DNA from: Echiichthys vipera
Taxonomy: Eukaryota > Chordata > Actinopteri > Perciformes > Trachinidae
Assembly (NCBI GenBank): GCA_963691815.1
Contig: OY829649.1
Location: forward strand, 33,836,112-33,900,111
Reading direction: 5' to 3'
DNA: 64,000 bases
The notes beneath the pieces were generated by a model that made no database searches, was not told the DNA's origin, and worked only from the letters and a program-made list of their open reading frames with translations. Position 1 is the first letter of the stretch, and each line of letters opens with the position of its first letter. Below are positions 1-13,089 of this stretch, piece after piece. The position numbers and the translations under genes are program-made.

Positions 1-2398
1 ACTAAGGTTGGGGACCCACAAACCAAACAGGACGCCTCTTTTCCTTCGATGAGAGCTCAAATCCAACTGACCTGCCACTTATGAATGTAAACAGTGATCT
101 TCAATATGAATCAACAGACATGGAAGTTGTCACTGAACATGTTCACTTACACTTTGTTTACGGCCAGCTGTATGCTGTTGTGAGTCATTCGATGCATTTC
201 CTCTAATGATTGCACTATTGAAGCCTGTGCATCCAGATCACACATCTCTACCTGATTAGAAGCATTCAATCGTGAGCCGACTGTATTTAAAATCCATTTC
301 ATTATTGTACGGACGTTGAATTGGACCTGGTGCTGTAGGCTAAAGAGCTGTCAGCTGCTGCTAACCTATGGACTAGCTGTAGGGTAATTACTGTACACGG
401 GGTGAGTCGATTGTATTGAAGGGCGTTATCGACAGCAACAACCCGTGACATCTAGGGTACTTAAGCTATATGTTGTTTTATCTGAATGGCAGTACAACAT
501 CCATGACAAGTACACCTTTCAAACCACGTGTTTGATGTAGAGTTCACCATTTGGTACCAACTCTTCAGTGAAGGCTCATTAGCTACTTTGGCAGCTAAAC
601 AGACTACAGTCGACCTTACGTCGTTCTTAGTGTAATGAGGATTATCAGAGTCTAATTTCCTTCCAATGCTCTCTAAGTTGTTTACTTTGCTCACAGAACC
701 ATTTCCTCATCTTTACTGTCCCTGCTATAATCCTCCTGCTGGTAACGGCACCTGTTCAACGTTCCTGCCTGTTAAAGGGAAGGTTTACGTTCCCACTGTG
801 CGCACAAGATTGCTGGATTAATACCGTATATAATCTCTGTAAATCATAAATAAGTCATAGGGTGTAGTCTTAACCCACTCTATATGTAAAGTGTGTTGAT
901 GTAACTTTGTTATGATTTGGCACTGTGAACAAAACATCATTGAATAGATGCATATGCATGATTTTTACGCCCTGACTCACTCAAAACGACCACAATTAGT
1001 GCGTGGATAGGGTTCAAACTAAGCAAACACCTCTGCTGCACTTAGCACTGTTAGCATCACATCTATTTATCAAGGTCGTCGACCTTTCCAGCCAGGCTTT
1101 AAAAGCCAAATCAACAGTGTTCTGCTGCGACAGCCTACTCATTACTCTAACCTTAAACATAAGCTACGCGGTCTCAGGCTGTGTCTCAGACTCCTGCTGT
1201 TCACTGTTTAAACTGCTGGAAGGAAGCAAAATCTAATCAAAAGCATGAGGTAGAAGACTGCAACACAAGTGTAATATGTGACACAGTGTGGTTCAGGTCT
1301 GTGTCGATCATTTGAAGTAAAAGCCAACTTGGCAGCTGTGGGCAGAAAATGTGTGATATACATTAGACTTCACAGTGCTGCCTTACTTTCCCCGTAATTG
1401 CAGAAGGGTATTTATTCTACATGTGTTTCTTACATAATACATAACACACTGTCAGCAGGAGGGCAAGACTCAATTTATTAGTTAACATTGAGTGTGATTT
1501 TCATTTAAGCTGGACTATAAAGAAAATACAGATGTAGTGACAGGGATCCAGTGGCACACAGAGTCTGCTTCCATGGTTACCACACTTAGAGCGCCTGCGT
1601 TTCCTCATGGAGCGCTTGTCTACCTGTGTATTCGCCTGAGGAGAGCAGTGAGACCCCGCAGATCCAAGCAGGTACGCATGTGGTCTGAAAAGACCGTAAA
1701 GACTTAACTGAGATTACCTTATGGGCTGGGTTTAGGAAAGAAATGTTGGCTTTAAGTTGTCTTGTGATTCGAGATGCAGACAATAAATTCATGTTTAGTC
1801 TCACAGGGTTGGTGGTTGACACACAGTGCAGCTATTTAAAATGTTCCAGCAAACCAGAAACATGGAGGGGAGGTACAGGTGAAAACTAAGGCATTACGAT
1901 TTGAGGTCAGTGAGACGTCTGTTGAATCTGTTTAAGGACGTTCTTCCTATATCATCATATGTCATTATATTTTAAAGGCAACAAGACACAGGTGAGGAAG
2001 AGTTACGGCCTGTAGCGTGGATCCAATAGTGTTGCTGCACTGTGACTGACATATAATAATAAGCATTGGTGGACTATTTATTTAAGCCCTGATGGAGTAA
2101 TGCTTTAATGGTTTGACTGTGTATAATCTGATCTGGTATGTTCAAATATTTGGTGAAGTCTATGAATAAAATACATTGAAAAATAAGATGTGCTGATGAT
2201 CTAATCATCACTTCAAATATGAGAGATTTGTTTAGATTTTGATTGGTATGCGGGTTGCGTCCTCTTTATGTCGAAGGACAGGAGAGAGAGACGAGAAGAG
2301 GAGAGCAGAGGAGATGAGTGCAACAGACGCATGTCTCAGTTGAAATGGAGCCTTTTCACAAAATGGAGGCAGAAGCAACAGATGAGACCAGGGTTTCG
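1..2398. other. Gene-free stretch left of the slc4a5-like exons
   Basis: No exon-like open frame with splice signals was found on either strand. As the slc4a5-like gene is on the minus strand and leaves the window here, this is most simply its intron. One repeat fragment lies at about 830-945 (listed separately). The rest is AT-rich single-copy-looking sequence. Confidence 0.5.
830..945 (+). repeat. Repeat family C, tail fragment
   Basis: It shares the tail of the longer copies at 31546-32100 and 42150-42580: a 'tctctgtaaatcataaat' block, then a 'tgttatgatttggcact' block and an A-rich end. It is diverged and lacks the body of the element. Confidence 0.55.
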
Positions 2399-2758
2399 TC
2401 ATTCATTCATTCATTTTCAACCGCTTGTCCCTGTAGGGGTCGCGGGGGGCTGGAGCCGATCCCAGTTGACATCGGGCGTGAGGCGGGGTACACACTGGAC
2501 AGGACGCCAGTCATCGCAGGGCACATAGAGACGAACAGAGACAGACAACCATTCACACCTACGGGTGATTTAGAGTCATCAATGAACCCAACACCTGCAC
2601 GTCTTTGGACTGTGGGAGGAAACCGGAGAACCCGGAGAAAACCCACGCAGACACGGGGACAACATGCAAACTCCACACAGAAGGGCCCCAGCTGAGATTC
2701 AAACCAGGAACCCTCTCGCTGTGAGGCGACAGTGCTAACCACCATAACACCGTGTCGC
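2399..2758 (-). mobile_element. SINE-A copy 1 (tRNA-like SINE), near full length
   Basis: On the minus strand it starts with a tRNA-like head (gttagcactgtcgcctcaca), continues through the family body (tctccggtttcctcccacag; gtaggtgtgaatggttgtct) and ends in an (ATGA)n tail, seen on the plus strand as attcattcattc. Eight or more further copies lie in this window, some with target-site duplications. The open frames crossing it are repeat shadows. It lies beyond the slc4a5-like exon, probably in an intron. Confidence 0.75.
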
Positions 2759-2963
2759 AAGGTTTTCAGAATACAATACAATATAAACAAAGCATTGGCA
2801 ACATGCGATCTATCATATGACTGCTTTATCTGTGTCACAGCTCTTTTTTAAATAGGTTTACTCTTGCTGTTGAAAAAAAAAATAAAGTTGAATGAGACAC
2901 ACCTGACAGTGTATCACAGCTTATATTCATTTTATTCTGCACCTCTGCCGGCCACTGACTTAC

Positions 2964-3176
2964 TTGTGTGGTTGATGTCTTGGAGACTCTGCTCGTTTGA
3001 ATCCATGAGTCCCTCCTCTATGTCTATGTCCCTGTAGCGGTCGGGCGCCTGTTGTCTGTGGTGGTTGTAGCGCCTGTCCCTGTCCATGTCGGCACCCTCG
3101 CGACTAGAGCGCCTTCGCCTGCGTTTGCGTCGATATCCTCGTGGCACAGGGACACCGATGTAGATGGACTGATGAT
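2964..3176 (-). CDS. slc4a5: slc4a5-like exon (Na+/HCO3- cotransporter N-terminal region)
   Basis: This 213-nt exon encodes about 71 residues: 'IYIGVPVPRGY', a run of Arg/Lys (RRKRRRRR), then an acidic stretch (DIDIEEGLMDSNEQ). The I-x-I/V-G-V-x-V-P motif followed by a basic cluster is typical of the cytoplasmic N-terminus of electrogenic Na+/HCO3- cotransporters (NBCe, SLC4A4/A5). That region regulates plasma-membrane bicarbonate transport in the family. The acceptor is tccccag and the donor is A|gtaagt. The phase (1) matches the exon at 4037-4095, giving a GAT (Asp) codon across the junction. I prefer slc4a5 over slc4a4 because a tacr1 gene lies about 52 kb away, as in human 2p13. The remaining exons lie left of the window. 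Confidence 0.75.
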
Positions 3177-4036
3177 CTGGGGACAAAGACGGGCGGATGG
3201 TTACATGAATGGGCACTGAACTCATTTAAAAGCAAAAGTGAAGTGCCGATATAAGTTTCCTGTAGAACACCAGTTTACTTTAAGAACAAGCTTTAATGAG
3301 ACCAGACCTTCTCCGAAAACAAGTGACTTAAATTAATGTTTCATAAAAAACAAGTGCACAGTGCAGATCAGCTTATTTCATTAATAATCATCATTAATTC
3401 CTCATACTCATGAATGCGTTTCCATGAATGTTCCACCACTTTAACAAACTGAGTAAATCCCGTTTCACACTGCGTCTGCTTATGAACAGCAGCGTTTGAT
3501 GTTGTCACAGTCGCAAATAAAAGCAAATCAAGTCTATTCAGAATCACTTTCCTGTCACGTTTAGGGTATGATCCTTGTTTTGCAACAAAAATCTGGATGA
3601 TGTGAGTTTGCTCATCTGCTGGCAATTAAGTTGTCACTTTAAAAACTAATTGCGCGCTGAACTCCGCGTGGAATAACGGCACAACGGGGAGATGCAAACC
3701 AATATTGGATGTTGGAAAAAGAAACAGAACCTGCTGCTCAGTGTGAAGACGGAACACACACAAACTCGTTCACACGTGCATGTGCAACTTCCCAACCCCA
3801 AACACACACACACACACACACTCATGTCAATCTTCATTCCTTGTTTGCAGTCCATTGACAGCATTCACCCACACCCACACACACTCTCAACACAAGATAG
3901 AAAAACTACAAGCTAGTGGGACGAATCAACAGTTTCATCATAATCATAGGAGAAAAAGTGGTCGACTCCATCATGGATGAACCAAAGATATTAACCATAC
4001 TCATACACACACACACACACACACACACGCACTTAC
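3177..4036. other. Intron between the two slc4a5-like exons, with short AC arrays
   Basis: The intron is 860 bp. It holds AC-rich runs at about 3807-3822 and 4006-4028, the second only a few bases from the upstream exon's donor. No other feature was recognised. Confidence 0.6.
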
Positions 4037-4095
4037 CCTCCTCATCCTCGTAGCGGAGGTGAGAGACGCCCGTCCCTCTGTCTCCATGGTCCATC
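4037..4095 (-). CDS. slc4a5: slc4a5-like upstream exon with candidate start codon
   Basis: On the minus strand, acceptor tccaccag precedes a G and then ATG (4094-4092). The exon reads 19 codons (MDHGDRGTGVSHLRYEDEE) and ends G|gtaagt in phase 1. It joins in frame to the exon at 2964-3176, giving ...EDEED-HQSIYIGVPVP. Acidic residues just before the IYIGV motif are also present in NBCe1-B-type N-termini. The ATG may be the true start, with the acceptor closing a 5' UTR intron, or an internal Met if an earlier coding exon exists. No such exon was recognised upstream. Confidence 0.65.
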
Positions 4096-4163
4096 CTGGT
4101 GGAGGAAGATAGACAAACAGTCAAAGTGATAGACACTTAAGGTATGTCTGTCTGTTCTTGTTA

Positions 4164-4167
<4 letters not shown>

Positions 4168-4199
<32 letters not shown>

Positions 4200-4334
4200 G
4201 TGTAAAATACACAATGGAAATGCATGTGCATGTGTGTCTTTACCTATGCACCTGTGTAGGACCTGTGTCTTTAATTGTACTTTGGTATATGTGTTGACAT
4301 TTCTTCCCACACACGTGCACGTGTTTCATTGAGT

Positions 4335-4367
<33 letters not shown>
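4168..4367. repeat. Two short (GT)n microsatellites
   Basis: Runs of alternating GT lie at about 4168-4196 and 4339-4367. Both are uninterrupted or nearly so. They generate spurious Val/Cys or Thr/His open frames on each strand. Confidence 0.9.
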
Positions 4368-4369
<2 letters not shown>

Positions 4370-5727
4370 TGCTTTATTCCTGGCATACGAGCCTGCAGCA
4401 GCCGCTCTTGTTTGACCTGCATGATGGATCACAGTGCAGATCAATGGGGAAATAATTAAAAAAGGAAAGCCAAGTCAATGGAAACGTACATAATTAAAAC
4501 AAATGTGGGGATAACTCATCGCACGTGGCACTAATTCATACATTGAACGCCACCAGCAGAGTTTCAGGCCATATATTGCTCTTGCTGGTGGCAGGTTAGA
4601 GGGTACACATAACAGGATTACATACAGTGCTGTAACCGCAAACTGGATGCAGTTTAGAATTTAAATTTGCCTGTACGTCTATGAGACATGAACCTCGCTC
4701 GAGTTATTACAAGAAAGCCGATGAAATGAAGTGTTTTTGTTGATGTCAATGAATCAAGTCGTCAATATCCACACTGCAAAGATGCAAGTGTGTCTACAGA
4801 AGGGTAGATCAGAAGTGTGGGGGGGAAAAGACGTTGAGAAACTCCAACATTCAGGGATAACATTGCTCAGTTTCAGCATCAACACGTGCATTTAATGAAA
4901 CATGTCTGATGGAGTACATATTTGCCTGCTAGAGGGAAGAACTTCAAACCTGCACCGAGGAGGTTTTGGCTTTTGGCTCAGTTTGCTTTCTCTTTGTCCG
5001 TCAGCAGGATCACGGGAAATCTGCTAGCTCAGTTTTCACAAGGGCCAAGAAAGAACCTTATCGTTTTTGTTTGAAACATTTTTTTCCATATCGTAACAGT
5101 GTTTTTTAACGTTACACACCAAAAACAGTAGTAGTTTTTAAATCCGTCACCATTGTGAAACTGAGCTTTAGGTGACACAAAAACACTTACCTGGTGGTGC
5201 AAATGTAAAAAGACCTTGCTCTTTACCATGCCTGGGGCCTGCATACTGCTGTATATTAAGCAGAGTCGGCCATTGTGTGTGGAATAACTACTCTCCCCGT
5301 TTGAATTTTAATCATACTGTTTTATTAAGCTCACTGGGATTGTTCTTTGACGTGGTTTTAATGATTCGTCCGGGTCTGTTGTAATCGCATTCTGAATCTG
5401 TGGGATAAAGTCACGGCATAAAGGAATGTATTTGTCATACAAAGTATATTAGATTTATCCCTTTATTTTTTATCCTTTCCTGGATATCATATATAACTTC
5501 CTGTAGGAGTTAGAGTCATTATTCTATTCTCTTTATCTTGTCATCTTTCCTTTCAGGTCAGGGTTTGTAAAAGGTCGTGGTTTGGCTTTAACTGAACCAC
5601 AGATGTAACAGTGTCACAGAAGAAAGTACATCACAGCCAGAAGTTGCTTTACTTTAAATGTCACCATTGACTTTTGGTTTCATACGGGACAAGAACACCA
5701 GTCTCTTGGGTGTCCTGTGTTTGTTTT

Positions 5728-6400
5728 TGGGGTTTTTTCAACAATATCTTTATTGGATTTTTTACATAACAACCGTAGAGCTGGATGAAAGGATAATGCA
5801 CAACAATATATCAAGTAGGCACCAGATGAGCCCATCCCAGCCACCCTCCATCCCACTCAACCCACCCCTACATGTGCGACCATACATTCCTACAGAGTGT
5901 GTACCAGGTCAAATAAGTAAGAGTAAATACAAACATTCAGTATATCACAACACAAACATGCAAAAACAAAATTAGCCTAATACAAAACGGTTGCAGAGAG
6001 GGAATAAGTAGCAGCGAGACGTAGAAAAGAAAAGAAAAACAAATAAAAATAAGGCTAGAAAAAGCACCAAATGTTGAATAAGCATGTTTAACAAATGACA
6101 TTATTTAAATATAAAAGGATTACGGTGTTGTGGACTCCATGTCCACATACTGTATGCTAGAAAACCAGCCCAGATCTTTTGAAACTCTCCAGCTTTACCC
6201 TTCAGATTATACATCATCTTTGCACTCGGTACGCATGATGACGCCAGTTCATTCGTCCAAGTAGCAAATGTATGCATCTTTCCAGTGCATTGCTGTACAT
6301 TTGTTGGCCTGGGTTTGTTGAACCCATCCAACGCCCCATCCCTCCTCCTTATGTGGAGCTCAGGGTCCGTACCTGCTCATTTGGTGACGTAACACCCTTT
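5728..6400 (-). mobile_element. Possible LINE 3' region
   Basis: Read on the minus strand, the left end contains AATAAA followed by a short purine-rich end, as in retroposed 3' ends of fish LINEs. The interior looks like non-coding retroposon sequence. No reverse transcriptase motif is visible and no second copy was found in the window, so the call is weak. Confidence 0.28.
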
Positions 6401-6984
6401 CAAAAACTGATTTCCAAATGCTCCGTCAAACAAAACAGACAGCAACGGTTGAACCTGTGAACAATTCTGACTTCTTTGAGTGGGGGGGCACCTTTTCATA
6501 GTTAGGAAAGCAGTAAAATGACAATTACATTGTTGTGGTTTTTTACTCTGATCTGTTCAAGAAGTAAGAGGCTTGAACTGGCTTTGGTCTGGAAATCGTA
6601 TTCTGACACGGCGTTATGTCACGACTTAACAGCCTGATAGCAAATGTATATATGGGTCATTAGAAGCTGCTTGCTCAAACAACCGACACCGCTGTTGTTT
6701 TTTGGTAAAGATGGCGGTCTCAACGCTCCATGTGCTGTGTCATCATGGCAAAATGTGGTCCTGGGGGACTGGGGACCACCGTTCATATTTCTGTCTGCGT
6801 CCAGATTTTGTCACTGTGATAGTGTCAAACAAACTTAAGATACAGTCATGAAAAATTACAGGCGCGTGGTCGAGATCAAGATGAAAGCCGAAAAATTGGA
6901 TGCGATGCGAGCAAGGGCGCTGGAAGTAAAGGGCTAGAAATCTGAAACCCGTTCTCATCTCAACGTCACATACTGACGTTTTGT

Positions 6985-7440
6985 CAGGACCATTTGGCAT
7001 CACTTGGCATTGCCCTGGGTTGCCCTGCATAATGCGCCCGGTTGCCACAATGGGTAGCGCTGTGCATCATAAGCATGATGCTCCCGGTCACTGTTCTAAA
7101 CGGAGGGAAAACGCTGTTTACGTACAACTCGCATACAAATACGTGGTGAGCTTTAGGCAACAGAAACACTTGGTTAGGGTTAGGAAAAGGTCATCGTGGG
7201 GTTAAAAGAAGTGTGTTTGTAACGTGAATACCGTGACAAACGGAAAGAACATGTCATTAATATGACATGAAGGGGACATGAACCCTGGTCTCCTGTGTGA
7301 TATATTTGACCACCCCCTCCTGCCTACCTCCTTACGCAGAGTTTGGTGCTCAGTTGCTCTGAGCATCGCATTTTACAGTGGAGGGAATTACAGTTGATAG
7401 CCTGGTGTGTTTGACACCAGCACACACGTTCCCCTTACAA
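6985..7440. repeat. Repeat family G, copy 1
   Basis: It shares an ordered set of blocks with 12595-12845: a 'taggcaac' block, a 'ggttaggaaaaggtc'-like block, 'gtgtgtttgtaacgt', a 'gtgacaaa/gtgacaca' block, a 'tctcc' block and a 'gagcatc' block. It does not code for a protein. The class is unknown, perhaps a non-autonomous DNA element. Confidence 0.5.
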
Positions 7441-9459
7441 AAATGTACAGGTGTGTAGTTCTGATCAAAATGAAGGTTGATGAAGGTTCACAGATGGGTG
7501 TGGTACGAGCAAGGGCACCGTAAGTAAGGTGGTAGGAAGTAGGGAAGGGGCCATTGACCCCCCTACTTTACCCTGCGTGATATGGCATTGCGACTGGTCT
7601 CTAGTTTTGGTTAATATGCTAACTTTGATTTTCCTCACCAGCGAGTCTCTTACCTTGTCTGCCGTTGGAGGCTGGGCAGATAGTGAACAGAGGTTTATGT
7701 GTACATGTGTGAGAACAATGTAAGTGAACCAGATGTTCAGCTGTAAAACCGTAACAATGACCCCCTTTCACATCACACACTGAATATGTAGGCTATTATA
7801 TACAAAAAACAAGATATTAAGTCATGGAGTTTTAAGCCACTAACTTATTAAATCAACCTAACTACAGACTTCTTCTTCACAGCTGATTTTTTTTTTACTT
7901 CACAGCAGGAAATGCATGTTCGTGTTAATGAATAACACCAGGAGCCTGAAACTGGAACCTAATTGGAATACACTGTGCAGCATGTCAATTATTCTGAAGT
8001 GTTCCTGCTTTCTTTTCAAATTATTCCACATGTTCACTGAACAGAAGTCATTATTTTCTTGCTTTGACATGTCAAAAGGTCCGTTACATCATATCCATGT
8101 AGCTGAGCCACTTCCTGGCAAACCACCAGAGTGAAGCACACTATGAGATCATTGTTACCATGAGGGGTACATATGGGCAACCCTAGGGCTGCACTAATGA
8201 ATAGCTTATTTCTGCAAAGGATTAAATGAAGTAGTGAAAGGGGCGGTCATACTAATGAACCCGGATAGAGAGATCGCGCGGATCTGCAGCTCCCTTAAGC
8301 TCTCTGGAGCTTTTAAGCCTCTTTTAAGCATTGTTTTGAATTTACAGCATGCAACTTGACTGATTTGGTGTAATCTCATTGCATCAACAAGTTTCCAGGT
8401 GCAGCAGGCAAAACATCTCTGATACACCCACTGAACACAGGCTCAGCATCGAACAGTACAAAGACAAAGTTAGCCACTAGCATGGGAGCAGCTAAAGAGA
8501 TGTTTTGGCTGTTAGTGGAGACCTAAACGGAGCAAAAAGAAGAGTGAATTTGGAAATTAACATTTGTCAGGTGTCCAGAAAAACCGCATGTTGCGCTGCC
8601 CCCAAGTAGACAAATAATAATAATAATAAAAATATAAAAAAAAGATAATTTTGTTCTGTTTTGACATTGCAAGGTAATTCAGTTGTTTAGTTCTGCACTA
8701 CCACAGAGTTTGTCGAGGTTATTTCCAAGCATTTCTGGTTAGTACATCCTAAAAGTCAAAAGCAGTGTTTCTTTTCATTTGACTCTGGGTAATATCTCAT
8801 TTTGGACTGACACTCTTGAAATACAATCAACCCTGGAGGGTTGAGAGGTGTAAAGTGGCTGGTGGAGGGTGGGTTTAGCCCAGCAGAGCCCGGTTGAGCT
8901 GCTGCTGTGAATGTTTGTGGTGCTGGCTTCCTGCCTCTGTAATTAGTGCTGTCACATCAGTGTCCTTCACACCCAGTGGGCAGCTGGAGCGAGAGCTGCA
9001 GGCGGCCCCCCTCACAGCCCGATCGATGGGCTCACCCTGCCTCCAAAACACCCACCCACACACTCAACACATAAAAATGCACACACGCGCACACAGGATA
9101 ATGTGTTCATGTGCTCTGCCAGTATGCATGCAAATGTACACAAGTCTTTGGCAAACACCAGCAGGCAAAAATGTGCATATGGTACACTGGGAAAAAGAGG
9201 TCATTCTGTCCAGTGAGTTGGTCTTTAACGTTCAAAACCTCTGCTAATACAGTGAGATGGTTCAGATTGTTTGACACATCAATCAATAACTGAATAAAGA
9301 TAAGGACAGCACTCCAAGCTTACTGATTTAGCTTTGTCACACGAGCATTTCAGGCCAGACGAATTCCCTCAGCGTGTATTCACAATTCATTCATATAGTT
9401 TTTAAAAATATATTAATTTATATAGACTTTTATACCTGTACATACATATTAATTGTTGA

Positions 9460-9972
9460 AAAATGCGTGCCCTCTAGGAGCCACAACGTGTGTTAAAGTT
9501 CCCTCTAGGAGCCAAAACGTGTGTTAAAGTGCCCCCTAGGCGCCAAAATGCGTGCTAAAGTGCCCTCTTGGGCGCCGAAACACATGCTGAAGTGCCCTCT
9601 AAGAGCCAATACACATGCTTAAGGGCCCTCTAGGAGCCAAAATGCGTGCTAAAGTCCCCTTTAGGTGCCAAAACATTTGCTAAAGCTCCCTCTAGAAGCC
9701 AAAACGTGTGCTCAAGTTCCCTCTAGGAGCCAAAACGTGTGCTCAAGTTCCCTCTAGGAGCCAAAACGTGTGCTAAAGTGCCCTCTAGGAGCCAAAACGT
9801 GTGCTCAAGTTCCCTCTAGGAGCCAAAACGTGTGCTCAAGTTCCCTCTAGGAGCCAAAACGTGTGCTAAAGTGCCCTCTAGGAGCCAAAACACATGCTTA
9901 AGTGCCCTCTAGGAGCCAATACACATGCTTAAGTGCCCTCTAGGAGCCAAAACACGTGCTAAAGTGCCCTCT
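9460..9972 (+). repeat. 31-bp minisatellite, about 16 copies
   Basis: The tandem unit is 31 bp with core 'ccctctaggagccaaaa' followed by 'cgtgtgctaaagtg'. Successive cores at 9721 and 9752 fix the period. Central copies are nearly identical and outer copies are more diverged. The 'acgtgtgct' part varies to 'acacgtgct', giving CACGTG in some units. A similar 'tatagacttttata' sequence lies on each flank (about 9421 and 10066). Confidence 0.92.
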
Positions 9973-12341
9973 CCAGCGGCGAGGACGCGCTACATGTAGC
10001 CTTTTTTTCCTTTGCGCCCCTGCCCTTCAAACAGTCTGTGCATGCCACTGTATATAATCATTTAAATAGACTTTTATATACACAGTATATCCATTTATAG
10101 AACCATGTGCTTGTGAAGGATTTAGCACCATTTTTTACATCGTAGGTTTTTCACTATGAGTTGAGTTTGTTAACATTTGAGCCTTATTTGGAGACAAGGA
10201 AGTTACACTACACCGGACTGTGACACTACGGCTAAGGTGCATAAAGGAAATATTTGAATATTACCACTCGATGGTTTAAGTTTAAATCTGGTGCAATGTG
10301 TTCCTCTCCGTGCTGCTTTAACTTGTTGCCTACCACAAGTGAAGTCTGATAAGGCGTTGTGTTCACCGCAGTGGTAAGGCTTTCGCCTGGTTTATATTTT
10401 TGCATTATGGAGGGTGGACATTGGACATTTTGTTGGATTATTCTGCCTCATTGGTGAAGACTGTTTGGACAGATCCAGCGGACATTCCTCTTCCTATTTT
10501 CTTGTACTCTTAATTGGGGAATGGGGGGTTGTTTTCTTAATAAATCCTGTTTAAGCTTAAGCTAGATTGTTATAGGACATTATTTCATGATCATTATGCG
10601 AGTACTTTTAAGTAAATCAAGGCAATGTGATTTTATTATAAACAATATTCCAGCACATTAAACAAGCGTTAACATATCAAAACTCTGCAAACAAGAAACA
10701 CACCCCAGCTTTTTAAAAGTTTGCCAGTTACCTAAGTAAAACTTTAACTTTAGCGGTGCTCATTAAAGCTTTAGTTAGTTTAAAGAAATGACTACACGTC
10801 TCGTCAACTTCACAGAACGTTTTTAAAAAGCCTGTTAGAGGACGGGGTCAAACTGTTCACTGCTTCATTCTGCAGACATTTAGAGAAAGTTACATGCTAC
10901 TGTTAACTACTGCTTACCCTGATCAAATTACACTTTATCCACAGATATTAAACGTAATCCACATTCTACTACAATCCTTACATCACCCCTTTCATTACCA
11001 TTGCCACTGAACATATAAGACATTTAAAAATGCCACTCTTATCTTGCCCCAGTCAGGTGTTTCTCAGTCAATATCCATATTGGCTCTAATAGACGTCTCA
11101 CGTACATCGATCAGATCAACAGTCTGTTGTTGAAATTCAAGAAACCACAGTTCTGTGCCTAAATATCCAACAGTGTTTCCACCCACACATCACTGACTGT
11201 GTTACTTTCATTCTCATTTGCTAGGCCTGGAGCTAAAAAGGGAAAACTAAATACCACCTCTGACTCAACAGGCTGAGAAAATGAAATTACACTGTTCAGA
11301 CTAGAGAGCTCGGAGAGACAGAGAAAGGAATCAATGGTGCAGAGAGAGGAAAAACAAGAAACAGGATGAGACAGCGAGACAAAAGGGATAAAAACAACCT
11401 ACCTGGATTAGTTGTCAACTGGAATGAGTGAAAGCAGAGAAGGCCTTTGCTGCTTGTGGGGTCGCATCAGTGAAAACATGCCAGTGGAGCTCCAACAAAC
11501 TATTGAATGGTACAAACTCAGCACAGGGGAAGCTCCTTTCTATTTGTCTGTCTGTCTATCTGTCTGTCTGCCTGCCTCGCTCTATCTCTGTCTCTCTCTC
11601 TCTTTCATGACTGGTTCAATAACGGACAAACTAGGACTCAGCAGAGAGCTCCAGGCAGGAAGTTGTTTCAGAATATGTTTGACATCAACCACCAATAGAA
11701 AATCCCTCAATACTGTACCAGCTGGTCAATAGATAGGGTTGTGGAAAAAGGGATAAAGGATAGGACGTTACAGGATGCTGCTTGTGAACACACTGCGGGT
11801 TAAATAAATATGGATCTGGAGGAGGAGAACTTGGTGGTTACACGTCTTATTTGATCAGCAGAGATCCCCATTCTTGATATCCTGTCTGGTTCAGGCCCTT
11901 TTCAAAGGGTTTCCAGCTCTGTAGTTGGATGCGAACAAAGCATTAGCAAAAAGCACACGATGACATTCCTGGATAGGACTTGTTGTTCTTTACCGGGTTT
12001 GGACATGCATACAGTATAGGCTCTTTCGGTCGTTTCATAGGTTCCTTGTTGCATTGTATGTGAATCTAATCAGCTGACAGGAAGTAAACGTTTCCCAATG
12101 TTTTGCATACCAATCGAATTCTAGTGAATTCCATTTCTAGCTATTAACCCGAACCCTTTCACTCCTCTCATATCTGACCTTATGATATAGTTACTACATA
12201 CCTACATGTCTTAGCTGCCATATGTCATTATGTCTGTTTTAGGCCTAGAGAGAACAGATATACGATAACAATAACATAAAGCAGTGATGTGGTATGTAGT
12301 CCGAGAGTAAAGACTGCATCGATTGGAATGGTGCGTGTGTG

Positions 12342-12386
<45 letters not shown>

Positions 12387-13089
12387 TTGGATGCCATATA
12401 TTCTTACTCAGAAATGCCATCATTGTACATGAGTGCTACTTTAAGCTTGGTATACATCTGAGGTGTTTCCAGAGGGTTGACCATGGAGATGGAGATTGTC
12501 TTGGGTAACCCTGCACTTCTAACTGTTATGCCCCTCTGCGGTAACTGTTTCAACCACAGCGAACATGTGGTCAACATGAATTCAAACAACACTACTTGAG
12601 AATTAGGCAACAAAACCACTCTGTTCGGGTCAGGAAAAGATCTAAGGTGGGATTAAAGTGAGTGTGTTTGTAACGTAACAACAGTGACACATGGTACATG
12701 AACAGACCATGAACAACAATCCATGTTCTCCCCGGTGAAAGTATTTTTTGTGTGATCCATCCAACGACTTTGTCACTCTTAATCCCGGAGCACTGGCTCT
12801 GAGCATCTAATTATGCCACAGACGTTCAAGGGTGCCCTGTGCATCGCTATAAAACGTGACAAAGGGGCCGTGACGAACAGACCGATCAGAATGAATGTGT
12901 TTTTAATGTGTTATCATATTTGACTGAGCAGGCGCAGATCAGAGTGCTCCGCATAGTCCCGCTCTACTGTACTGTGATTGACTTGTGCTCGTTGCCTAGA
13001 CGTCCTTCATATTGGTTGCTACATGAACATGAGTGACAATTCAGTTTTGCAATCCCCTCATTCCCCTCATCTGAGCTTCCCCACCCATG
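9973..13089. other. Intergenic stretch without a supported gene
   Basis: No coding exon was recognised. It contains a short (TCTG)n/(TC)n run at about 11540-11605, a (GT)n run at about 12339-12379 and repeat family G copy 2 at 12595-12845. An AATAAA at about 10540 in a T-rich context may end an old retroposon, but no body was identified. Confidence 0.5.
12595..12845. repeat. Repeat family G, copy 2
   Basis: Its blocks are in the same order as at 6985-7440, including 'taggcaac', 'aggaaaag', 'gtgtgtttgtaacgt' and 'gagcatc'. It is more diverged than copy 1. Confidence 0.45.

Larger units (their letters stand above)
4440..9459. other. Gene-poor stretch 5' of slc4a5-like
   Basis: No open frame here has both a recognisable protein motif and flanking splice signals. 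Two possible repeat fragments are listed separately (5728-6400 and 6985-7440). A small AC-rich patch lies at about 9050-9100. The stretch could include untranslated upstream exons or regulatory DNA of the slc4a5-like gene, but nothing seen proves this. Confidence 0.5.

Noticed and set aside
2407..2838. 143-codon minus-strand ORF, with relatives at 33766, 45393, 46857, 48215, 50083 and 50618
   Set aside because: All are the same SINE-A sequence; the shared 'protein' is retroposon DNA.
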